Positions 8,867 to 15,049 of a stretch of 30,095 bases of DNA are shown here, piece after piece. Under the pieces are notes generated by a model. It made no database searches and was not told where the DNA came from. It was given only the letters and a program-made list of their open reading frames with translations. Numbering within the stretch: position 1 is the first letter of the stretch; every line of letters starts with the position of its first letter. The stretch comes from Methylibium sp964616015 (GTDB lineage: Bacteria; Pseudomonadota; Gammaproteobacteria; Burkholderiales; Burkholderiaceae_C): contig CAZTTC010000021.1 in the NCBI GenBank assembly GCA_964616015.1, forward strand, positions 1-30,095. Direction: 5' to 3'. The position numbers were made by a program, and so were the translations under genes.

Positions 8867-9850
8867 TCAATGCGCGCCCGCCGCGCCTTCGATGCGCAAG
8901 CGCGGATCGACGGCGAAGTACAGCAGGTCGACCACCAGGTTGATGACGACGAAGATCAGCGCGATCAGGCACAGGTAGGCCGCCATCACCGGCACGTCGG
9001 CGAAGCTCACGGCCTGGATGAACAGCAGGCCCATGCCCGGCCACTGGAACACCGTCTCGGTGATGATCGCGAAGGCGATCAGCGAGCCCAGTTGCAGGCC
9101 GGTGATCGTGATCACCGGCACCAGCGTGTTCTTCAGCGCGTGGCCGAAGTGGACCGCGCGGTCGGACAGGCCGCGCGCCCGCGCGAACTTGATGTAGTCG
9201 GTGCGCAGCACCTCCAGCATCTCGGCACGCACCAGCCGCATGATCAGCGTCAGCTGGAACACCGCCAGCGTCACCGACGGCAGCACCAGGTGCTTCCAGC
9301 CGTCGGCGCTGAGCCAGCCGGTGGTCCAGGCGCCGAGCGCCGTCACCTCGCCGCGACCGAAGCTCGGCAACCAGTTGAGCCACACCGAGAAGACCAGGAT
9401 CAGCAGGATGCCGATCAGGAAGGTCGGCAGCGACACGCCGAGCAGCGACACCGTCATCAGCACCTGCGACAGCCAGCTGTCGCGCTTGAGCGCCGCGATC
9501 ACGCCCATCGGCACGCCGACGACGAGCGCCAGCAGCGCCGCGGTGAAGGCGAGCTCCAGCGTGGCCGGGAAGCGCTCGACGATCAGGGTCCCGACCTTGC
9601 GGCCCTGCCGCAGGCTCAGGCCGAACTCGCCGCGCAGGGCGTTGCCGACGAAGCGCACGAACTGCACCGGCGCCGGCCGATCGAGGCCGAGGTCGGCGCG
9701 CAGCTGCTCGCGCTGCTCGGGCGTGGCGTCCTGGCCCAGCAGGTTGGTGACCGGATCGCCGACGTACTGGAACAGCGTGAAGGCCACGAAGGCCACCGCC
9801 AGCATCACGAGGACCGCCTGGAGCAGGCGGCGGACGATGAAGGCGAGCAT
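8867..9850 (-). CDS. Dipeptide/oligopeptide ABC transporter permease (DppB/OppB-type)
   Basis: Inner-membrane permease (327 aa) beginning MLAFIVRRLLQAVLVMLAVAF, the standard DppB/OppB first helix. A periplasmic region of about 65 residues follows, with LGLDRPAPVQFVRFVGNALRG, then a five-helix core. The coupling loop is DYIKFARARGL, followed by HALKN. The C-terminus ends VDLLYFAVDPRLR as usual. It starts 9 bp after the binding-protein stop codon, with no obvious purine-rich Shine-Dalgarno, so translation may depend on coupling. Confidence 0.93.
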   Translation of the reverse strand: MLAFIVRRLLQAVLVMLAVAFVAFTLFQYVGDPVTNLLGQDATPEQREQLRADLGLDRPAPVQFVRFVGNALRGEFGLSLRQGRKVGTLIVERFPATLELAFTAALLALVVGVPMGVIAALKRDSWLSQVLMTVSLLGVSLPTFLIGILLILVFSVWLNWLPSFGRGEVTALGAWTTGWLSADGWKHLVLPSVTLAVFQLTLIMRLVRAEMLEVLRTDYIKFARARGLSDRAVHFGHALKNTLVPVITITGLQLGSLIAFAIITETVFQWPGMGLLFIQAVSFADVPVMAAYLCLIALIFVVINLVVDLLYFAVDPRLRIEGAAGAH

Positions 9851-9859
9851 GCGCCGAGG

Positions 9860-11455
9860 TCAGTTGACCTTCACGCTGCGCATGTCGATGCGGTTGTCCG
9901 CGCGGTGCACCATGTCGATGTTCTTCTTCATCGCCCAAGGAATGACCTGGTTGTGCAGCGGCAGGTAGGCCACATCCTGGTGCGACAGCTCGAGCGCCTT
10001 CTCGATCAGCTCGGTGCGATTCTTCAGGTCGATCTCCTTTTTGATGCGCTCGACCAGCGCGTCCATCTGCGGATTGCTGTAGCGGCCGACGTTGTAGTTG
10101 CCGTCGCCCTGGGCGCCGACCGTGCGCAGCAGCGACTGCAGCGAGTACAGCGCGTCGAAGGTCGGAACGCCCCAACCCAGCATGTAGATGCTGGCCTCGT
10201 AGCGCTGGATCATCGGGAAGTAGGTCGACAGCGGCAGCGTGCGCAGCTTCGCCTTCACGCCCAGCCGCGCCCACATCGCGCTCACGGCCTGGCAGATCTC
10301 CTCGTCGTTGATGTAGCGGTTGTTCGGGCAGGCGAAGTCGACCTCGAAGCCGCCCGGGTAGCCGGCCTCGGCCATCAGCTTCTTGGCGGCATTCAGGTCG
10401 TAGGGGTAGCGGGTGTCGACCTTCTTGCTCCAGCCGGCCACCTGCGGCGGCACGATGGTGCCGGTCGGCTCGGCCAGGCCGCGCATGATGTTCTTCTGGA
10501 TCGCCGCGATGTCGATGGCCTGGTACAGCGCCAGCCGCACGCGGCGGTCCTTCAGCGGGTTCTTGCCCTTGACGCTGGAGCCCGGCAGCTCGTCGCGAAA
10601 CTGGTCCATGCCGAGGAAGAGGCTGCGGTTCTCGACGCCGTCGACGATCTTCAGCTGCGCGTTGCCGCGCAGTCGCACCAGGTCCGACGGCGACGGGTCG
10701 AGCACCATGTCGACCTCGCCGGACAGCAGCGCCGCGACGCGCGTGGCTTCGGCCTTGATCGGCGTGTAGACGATCTCGGTCACGTTGCCCGGCTTGAGCC
10801 CGGCCGCCTTGCCCCACCAGGTCGGGTTCTCGACCAGCTCGAGCTTCACGTCCTGCTCCCAGCGCTTCAGCATGAAGGGGCCCGTGCCCATCGCATGACG
10901 GTGCGCGTAGTTCTCCTCGGCGGTCTTGATGTCCTTGGGCGCGGTCGACTTGTTCTTCTCGGCCCAGGCCTTGCTCATCATCCGCAACTCGGTCAGCTGG
11001 CGCAGCAGCACCGGGTTCGGCGCCTTGGTCTGGATGTCGATCGTCATGTCGTCGACCTTGACGACCTTGTCGATGCCCTGGGTGTAGACACCGAAGTTCG
11101 AGGTCTTCTCCATCGCCCGCGTCAGCGAGAACACCGCGTCGTCGGCGGTGAACGCGCTGCCGTCCTGGAACTTCACGCCGGGCCTGAGCGTGACGCGCAG
11201 CTGGGTCGGGCTCAACAGCCTGGAGCCGGTCGCCAGCACCGGCACCAGCTCGAACTTGTCGGTGTAGTAATAGAGCGTCTCGTAGACCGAGGCGTGCACG
11301 CCGTTGGCGAGCGCGTTGTTCTGCGAGTGGATGTCCCAGGTCGGGATGTCGCTGGCGCTGGCCCAGCGGAAGGTCGCCGCCGGGGCGGGGGCCGCGATCG
11401 TCAAGGCTGCGAAGGCAGCCAGCAGCAGGGTGGCGCGGTGGCGCGTGCTAGGCAT
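9860..11455 (-). CDS. Peptide-type ABC transporter periplasmic substrate-binding protein (SBP_bac_5 family)
   Basis: Binding component (531 aa) of the importer. It has a Sec signal peptide (MPSTRHRATLLLAAFAALT, likely cleaved after APAPA) and then a full SBP_bac_5 domain: FRWASASDIPTWDIHSQ, the GVKFQDGSAFTADDAVFSL cluster family motif, GTGPFMLKRW, and KDRRVRLALYQAIDI. These fit DppA/OppA/GsiB-like proteins; the ligand could be a dipeptide, glutathione or another oligopeptide. ATG at 11455 was preferred because it places the signal peptide at the N-terminus. A TTG further up (11515) would add 20 unlikely residues. First gene of the transport operon; gene order A-B-C-lipoprotein-D-F. Confidence 0.93.
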   Translation of the reverse strand: MPSTRHRATLLLAAFAALTIAAPAPAATFRWASASDIPTWDIHSQNNALANGVHASVYETLYYYTDKFELVPVLATGSRLLSPTQLRVTLRPGVKFQDGSAFTADDAVFSLTRAMEKTSNFGVYTQGIDKVVKVDDMTIDIQTKAPNPVLLRQLTELRMMSKAWAEKNKSTAPKDIKTAEENYAHRHAMGTGPFMLKRWEQDVKLELVENPTWWGKAAGLKPGNVTEIVYTPIKAEATRVAALLSGEVDMVLDPSPSDLVRLRGNAQLKIVDGVENRSLFLGMDQFRDELPGSSVKGKNPLKDRRVRLALYQAIDIAAIQKNIMRGLAEPTGTIVPPQVAGWSKKVDTRYPYDLNAAKKLMAEAGYPGGFEVDFACPNNRYINDEEICQAVSAMWARLGVKAKLRTLPLSTYFPMIQRYEASIYMLGWGVPTFDALYSLQSLLRTVGAQGDGNYNVGRYSNPQMDALVERIKKEIDLKNRTELIEKALELSHQDVAYLPLHNQVIPWAMKKNIDMVHRADNRIDMRSVKVN

Positions 11456-11523
11456 GGTCGGGATCGCCGAGTTTGCAAGGGCCGGATGATCTGCAATTCG
11501 CGGGCCTGGCGTCAAACGGGTCT

Positions 11524-11538
11524 ACCCGGGCGCCGGGT
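11524..11538 (-). other. GC-rich hairpin after the DUF3047 stop codon
   Basis: A perfect ACCCGG-gcg-CCGGGT inverted repeat begins at the stop codon of the DUF3047-type gene. It has no U-tract. It may slow RNA polymerase or protect the mRNA end between this gene and the transporter operon 82 bp downstream. I see no clear promoter for the transporter operon in that gap. Confidence 0.3.
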
Positions 11539-12284
11539 CATCGGCGCAGGCCCGGCGCTGCGGCGGAAGCGGGGCCCAGACAGACGGCCCCGTAGGAGGC
11601 CGCCGCGGAGTTGCCGGTGTTGTCGGCGTCGGTCATCAGCGCCACGCCGATCAGCGGCCCGGGCGCTTCGCCGAAGGCCCGTCGGTAGTCGGCCACGATG
11701 TCGCGCCGGTAGGCCTGCCAGCCCGCCAGGCGTTGCGGGCCGGACTCGACGACGATCTTGCGCACGCGCGAGCTGCGATTGCCGGGCACCACGGACTCGA
11801 GCGGCGCCTGCGCGTCCCAGACATACATCAGCGTCGCGTAGGGCGGCCGCTCGCCCGTCAGCGTGTGTGCCAGGTCGAACAGCAGCTCGTCACGGGCGTC
11901 CAGCCGCTCGTGATCGCCATCGAAGGCCAGCACGATGCGCGCCGGCGCGTCCTCGAACTCGCGCTGTCGCACGTCGGCCCGCTCGATCAGTGCTGGCACC
12001 TGCCACGAGAAGCGCAGCTCGCCGAGCTGAGCCGGCTCGACGCGCAGGCGATGGCGCAGCAGGCTCGCCGACGCTTCGGCCCGGGCGCGGACGAAGGGGC
12101 GTTCGCGATCGCCGGCGACGTCGTAGCGCGTACTCCGCTTGCCCGGCAAACGCTGCGGCTGCCAGCGCTCGATGCAGAAGTCGCCGGCCGGGACGACGCC
12201 GGCCGGCGTCTCCAGCTCGGCCGACCCCGGCGTCACGGCACAGGCCGACAACGCCAGCGCGAGCGCGATGGTCGGCGCGGGCAT
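11538..12284 (-). CDS. DUF3047-family putative lipoprotein
   Basis: The product (about 248 aa) resembles DUF3047 proteins, whose function is unknown. Features are an N-terminal hydrophobic stretch ending in a lipobox (ALSAC, Cys15), the early motif CIERWQPQRLPGKRSTRYDV, then LRFSWQVPALIERADVRQRE, ARIVLAFDGDH, LMYVWDAQAPLESVVPGN, and the C-terminal GVALMTDADNTGNSAAASYG, which is characteristic. The start is uncertain. ATG at 12284 directly follows the porin terminator U-tract and its signal lacks a basic residue. TTG at 12320 would add MNAAGTLRGAFF, which supplies an Arg but would place the terminator hairpin inside the coding sequence. Neither has a strong Shine-Dalgarno; GGGGTG in the hairpin is the best candidate for 12284. 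Confidence 0.75.
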   Translation of the reverse strand: MPAPTIALALALSACAVTPGSAELETPAGVVPAGDFCIERWQPQRLPGKRSTRYDVAGDRERPFVRARAEASASLLRHRLRVEPAQLGELRFSWQVPALIERADVRQREFEDAPARIVLAFDGDHERLDARDELLFDLAHTLTGERPPYATLMYVWDAQAPLESVVPGNRSSRVRKIVVESGPQRLAGWQAYRRDIVADYRRAFGEAPGPLIGVALMTDADNTGNSAAASYGAVCLGPASAAAPGLRR

Positions 12285-12285
12285 G

Positions 12286-12308
12286 AAAAAGGCACCCCGA
12301 AGGGTGCC
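12286..12308 (-). terminator. Rho-independent terminator of the porin gene
   Basis: Read on the minus strand this is a 7-bp stem GGCACCC/GGGTGCC closing a UUCG-type loop, followed by TTTTT and ending one base before the ATG at 12284. It lies 33 bp after the porin stop codon. Stem, loop and U-tract are textbook. Confidence 0.9.
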
Positions 12309-12340
12309 AGCAGCATTCAAAGCAAGGAGTTGTCTGTTGA

Positions 12341-13384
12341 TCAGAAGTTGTGGGCGAGGCCGATCAACGTGATGTCGCGCTTGACCGCAAAGTTCTCTTT
12401 GCCGTCGCCGCTCCGTTGCGTGATCGCAGAGTAAAGCATCGTCCGCTTCGACAGCTGATAGCGCGCCGAAACGCCGTACTTCGACGCGTCTTGACTACCT
12501 CCGGCCACGAGATCGTACTTGGCGCTCGTGTACTGCGCGCGCACAGAGAGAGCGCCGAACGGAACCATCACCGCCACGTTGTAGGCGTCGTGATCTCGAA
12601 TGGGTGAAGCAGCTCCCAAATTCGCACCGAAATCCGACGTTGTTTGGTAGGCGGCGTAAAGAGTTGCGAACCCGAAGTTGTAGTTCGCCCCGATGTGAAT
12701 CAGGTCGTTGAACGCGCTGGTTCGAGTTCCGAACGAATCGTAGGCCTCGTACGAAAGCGCAACGGCCAGAGGCCCCTGGCGGAAGCTGGCCATGAGGCCC
12801 TGGTAACGCGCCGTCGCCCCTTCGCCGGCACCAATCATCGCGGCCAACTGGAAGCCACTCAGGTTGGGGGAAATGTACTGCACGGCGTTGTTGACGCGCT
12901 GCCCATAGTTCTGAAACAAGGGGCGTCCCGCACCAGCACCCACTGCCTCATCGATCTTCATCTCGCCCAGACCGGTCGAATCGCTGAAGTTGATGTTCAT
13001 GAGCCGCGAAAACGTGTCTTGCCGCCCAAACCGAACATCACCCAAAGAAGCGCTCCGCAGCGCCACCAGCGCGGTGCGCCCGAACTGCACACCAGCAGTC
13101 GACGCACCAGTGTCAGAGTCAAATCCATTCTCGAGCTGGAAGTAGGCACTCAGGCCCCCACCCAGATCCTCGGAGCCGCGCAAGCCCCAACGAGAGCCAC
13201 CAGCACCCGTACGGCTGCCGCCTTCGTTCAAGGCCCAAACACCATCACCCTGATTGATATTGCTGCCCGGAGTCGTATAGGCAACGTTTGAGTCAACGCG
13301 GCCATAAAGGGTAACGGAGGATTGTGCAGACGCCGCACCGGCAAAGGCGCCGAGCGCAGCGAGAGCGATGATCGATTTTTTCAT
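12341..13384 (-). CDS. Gram-negative outer-membrane porin
   Basis: The product (347 aa) is a trimeric general-diffusion porin of the betaproteobacterial type (Porin_4/OmpC-like). It has a signal peptide MKKSIIALAALGAFAGAASA and mature start QSSVTLYGRVDSNVAYTTPG. Repeated amphipathic beta-strands follow, including the constriction-loop region SDSTGLGEMKIDEAVGAG, and it ends in the C-terminal Phe (ITLIGLAHNF) needed for BAM insertion. ATG at 13384 is preceded by GGAGATAG. An in-frame extension to 13450 was rejected because it buries the signal peptide. GC is visibly lower than neighbouring genes, which may reflect high expression or transfer. Monocistronic: own leader, strong terminator. Confidence 0.95.
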   Translation of the reverse strand: MKKSIIALAALGAFAGAASAQSSVTLYGRVDSNVAYTTPGSNINQGDGVWALNEGGSRTGAGGSRWGLRGSEDLGGGLSAYFQLENGFDSDTGASTAGVQFGRTALVALRSASLGDVRFGRQDTFSRLMNINFSDSTGLGEMKIDEAVGAGAGRPLFQNYGQRVNNAVQYISPNLSGFQLAAMIGAGEGATARYQGLMASFRQGPLAVALSYEAYDSFGTRTSAFNDLIHIGANYNFGFATLYAAYQTTSDFGANLGAASPIRDHDAYNVAVMVPFGALSVRAQYTSAKYDLVAGGSQDASKYGVSARYQLSKRTMLYSAITQRSGDGKENFAVKRDITLIGLAHNF

Positions 13385-13531
13385 TGCCACTATCTCCAGA
13401 GTTGACTGTGAGGCTCCGGCCCCCAACGCCTTGACGGCGAGCCGAACCAACCCCCATATCGGAAGTTGAAGCTATTGCACCAGACGATCGCCCATCGCAG
13501 CCAGTGCCCCTGCGGTACGGGCTGCCTTTTT

Positions 13532-13547
13532 GTTGTGATGCCACAAC
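13532..13547. promoter_or_regulatory. 16-bp palindrome upstream of the porin gene
   Basis: GTTGTG-atgc-CACAAC is a perfect inverted repeat 148 bp upstream of the porin ATG, next to a T5 run at 13527-13531. It could be an operator for porin control or part of the promoter region. No matching regulator is encoded in the window. I could not assign a convincing porin -35/-10 pair. Confidence 0.3.
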
Positions 13548-13599
13548 TCGCCGGCTTTCTGCTCCAAACGTCATCGAAGGGACATGCGCCCGTCACCAA

Positions 13600-13617
13600 C
13601 GGTAGGCGTGCCTACCG
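13600..13617. promoter_or_regulatory. 18-bp palindrome upstream of coq7
   Basis: CGGTAGGC-gt-GCCTACCG is a perfect inverted repeat (8-bp arms, 2-bp centre) 44 bp upstream of the chosen coq7 start. The geometry suits a dimeric repressor or activator site. In RNA a 2-nt loop is strained, so a DNA operator is more likely than a hairpin. Confidence 0.4.
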
Positions 13618-13661
13618 GTGCGATGATCCTCGACCGGTTCCAGACGCTTCGCGCGCGACCC

Positions 13662-14297
13662 ATGACCGCCCTCAACCCCGCCGATCGCCTGCTCGCCTCG
13701 CTGGGCAAGGCGCTGCACACGGTCTTCGCCAGCCACTCGGCATCGCGGCCCCGGCCGCGATCGGCCGCCCCCGCGGCGGCCCTCAGCGACGCGGATCGCC
13801 GGCTGTCGATCGCGCTGATGCGCGTCGACCATGTCGGCGAGGTCTGCGCCCAGGCGCTCTACGACGCCCAGGCGCTGAGTACGCGCTCACCGGCCTTGCA
13901 GGCCCAGTTCGCGGCCGCCGCCCGCGAGGAGACCGACCACCTGGCCTGGACCGAGCAGCGGCTCGCCGAGCTGGGCGGCCGGACCAGCTGGCTGAACCCG
14001 GTCTGGTATGCGGGCGCCTTCGGCATCGGGCTGGTCGCCGGGCGGGCCGGCGATGCGGCCAGCCTGGGCTTCCTGGTCGAGACCGAGCAACAGGTCGAGC
14101 AGCACCTGGCCAGTCACCTCGACCGGCTGCCGGCGGCCGACGCAGAGTCGCGCGCCATCGTCGCCCAGATGCGGGAAGACGAGGCCCGCCACGCCCAGGA
14201 CGCCGAGCAGGCCGGGGCGCGACGCCTGCCCCCGCCCGCGCGCTGGCTGATGCGCGGCATGGCGCGGGTGATGACGGTCACGGCCCACCGTCTCTGA
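13662..14297 (+). CDS. coq7: Coq7, demethoxyubiquinol hydroxylase (di-iron monooxygenase)
   Basis: The product (211 aa) hydroxylates 2-polyprenyl-3-methyl-6-methoxy-benzoquinol in ubiquinone synthesis, as a peripheral membrane protein. It is a ferritin-like di-iron protein. Ligands visible are E60 (VDHVGE), E90xxH93 (EETDH), Glu140 or 142 in VETEQQVEQHL, and E174xxH177 (EARH), the expected EExH pattern twice over. The start MTALNPADRLL at 13662 matches the family; in-frame ATGs at 13584 and 13623 give extensions with no similarity, so they were not used, though no strong Shine-Dalgarno precedes 13662. The residue 27-40 segment is a short Pro/Ala/Arg linker. Transcribed alone; converges with the OsmC-family gene. 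Confidence 0.95.
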   Translation: MTALNPADRLLASLGKALHTVFASHSASRPRPRSAAPAAALSDADRRLSIALMRVDHVGEVCAQALYDAQALSTRSPALQAQFAAAAREETDHLAWTEQRLAELGGRTSWLNPVWYAGAFGIGLVAGRAGDAASLGFLVETEQQVEQHLASHLDRLPAADAESRAIVAQMREDEARHAQDAEQAGARRLPPPARWLMRGMARVMTVTAHRL

Positions 14298-14325
14298 GCC
14301 GGCGTGGCCGCCCGGGCTGCCGGAC

Positions 14326-14748
14326 CTAGACCTCGACGATCTCGACCCCGGTCGTGATCTCGGCGGTCTTCAGCAGCATCGCGGTCGCCGAACAGTACTT
14401 CTCGTGCGACAGCGCGACGGCGCGCTCGACCACCGCGGGCTGCAGCCCGCGGCCGCGGATCACGAACCGCATGTGGATGCGGGTGAACACCTTCGGATCC
14501 GTCGTCGCGCGCTCGGCCTCGAGCTTGACCTCGCAGCCCCGCACGTCATGGCGACCGCGCTTGAGGATCAGCACCACGTCGTAGGCCGAGCAGGCCCCGG
14601 TGCCGGCCAGCACGGTCTCCATGGGTCGCGGGGCGAGATTGCGCCCTCCGCCGTCCGGCGCCCCGTCCATCGACAGCAGATGGCCACTGCCGGTTTCGGC
14701 GTTGAAGGCCATGCCGGCCTCGGGTTGCCAGCGGACGGTGCATTCCAT
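14326..14748 (-). CDS. OsmC/Ohr-family protein (YhfA-like)
   Basis: A 140-residue OsmC-fold protein with the two conserved cysteines of peroxide-reactive members: C53 in GTGACSAYDVV and C119 in SHEKYCSATAML. The central helix PMETVLAGTGACSAYD and a beta-rich start MECTVRWQPEAGMAF are typical. Length and end (TAEITTGVEIVEV) resemble the YhfA-like subgroup rather than Ohr, so a thiol peroxidase role is likely but the substrate is unknown. ATG at 14748 follows a good AGGAGA. It converges with coq7, 28 bp apart, over GC-rich inverted-repeat DNA with no U-tract. Confidence 0.9.
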   Translation of the reverse strand: MECTVRWQPEAGMAFNAETGSGHLLSMDGAPDGGGRNLAPRPMETVLAGTGACSAYDVVLILKRGRHDVRGCEVKLEAERATTDPKVFTRIHMRFVIRGRGLQPAVVERAVALSHEKYCSATAMLLKTAEITTGVEIVEV

Positions 14749-14849
14749 GCTCGGGTCTCCTGCCTGTCGACGAGGCGCCGGATTGTGCCGTCTCGCACGA
14801 TCGCCGCCGCTCTGGGGGGCTGCCCCTAGGGAAAGGGCACGCTTGCTTA

Positions 14850-14878
14850 TTGCGGCGCACCATGACCGCTCCTACAAT
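14850..14878 (+). promoter_or_regulatory. Promoter of the candidate small RNA
   Basis: TTGCGG (14850-14855) and TACAAT (14873-14878) are separated by 17 nt, giving a predicted start near 14885. The -10 matches 5 of 6. The closest open frame on this strand begins at 15050, after an intrinsic terminator, so the promoter appears to serve a short untranslated RNA. Confidence 0.6.
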
Positions 14879-14884
14879 CGAACC

Positions 14885-14975
14885 CATCGATCGGGTCCGC
14901 CCGGTCACCGCTTGTCTCCTCCACCCTCCTCCAAAGGTGGATTCAGCCCGAGGCCTCACGGCCCCGGGCTTTTTT
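14885..14975 (+). ncRNA. Candidate small RNA with anti-Shine-Dalgarno loop
   Basis: About 91 nt from the predicted start to the end of the U-tract. Three hairpins can be drawn. SL1 at 14889-14906 has a 7-bp stem (one G-U) with loop UCCG. SL2 at 14920-14941 has a 6-bp stem UCCACC/GGUGGA and a 10-nt loop CUCCUCCAAA. SL3 at 14945-14970 is the terminator. The linker before SL2 also contains UCUCC. The exposed CUCCUCC is complementary to Shine-Dalgarno sequences, like the CCUCCUCCC-loop sRNAs of alphaproteobacteria. From memory, Rfam also lists a betaproteobacterial toxic small RNA; identity is unverified. Alternative: an ilvA leader. No Ile/Val/Leu-rich leader peptide is encoded, which argues against classic attenuation. 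Confidence 0.65.
14945..14975 (+). terminator. Intrinsic terminator of the small RNA
   Basis: AGCCCG/CGGGCT outer stem, one A-C mismatch, GGCC/GGCC inner stem and a UCAC loop, then six U residues (14970-14975). It is strong on the plus strand and lies 75 bp upstream of the ilvA start codon. Confidence 0.9.
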
Positions 14976-15016
14976 CTTGCCCGCGCCTAGCCACCAGCGG
15001 CGCGCAGGGCCTGACT

Positions 15017-15022
15017 TATCAT
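15017..15022 (+). promoter_or_regulatory. Possible -10 of an ilvA promoter
   Basis: TATCAT lies 27 nt upstream of the ilvA ATG and downstream of the small-RNA terminator, in a relatively AT-rich patch. No recognisable -35 is present. If real, ilvA is transcribed independently of the upstream RNA. Confidence 0.3.
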
Positions 15023-15049
15023 CCGCGCGCTTTGCGAGGAGGAAACCCG

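Noticed and set aside
8717..12286. A 1189-codon plus-strand frame across the transport genes
   Set aside because: It spans several well-supported minus-strand genes; the His/Arg/Gln-rich translation is typical antisense of high-GC coding DNA.
14885..15049. A leader peptide for ilvA attenuation
   Set aside because: None of the possible short frames is rich in Ile, Val, Leu or Thr, and the terminator hairpin lacks an alternative antiterminator that I can draw. The RNA fits a stand-alone transcript better.
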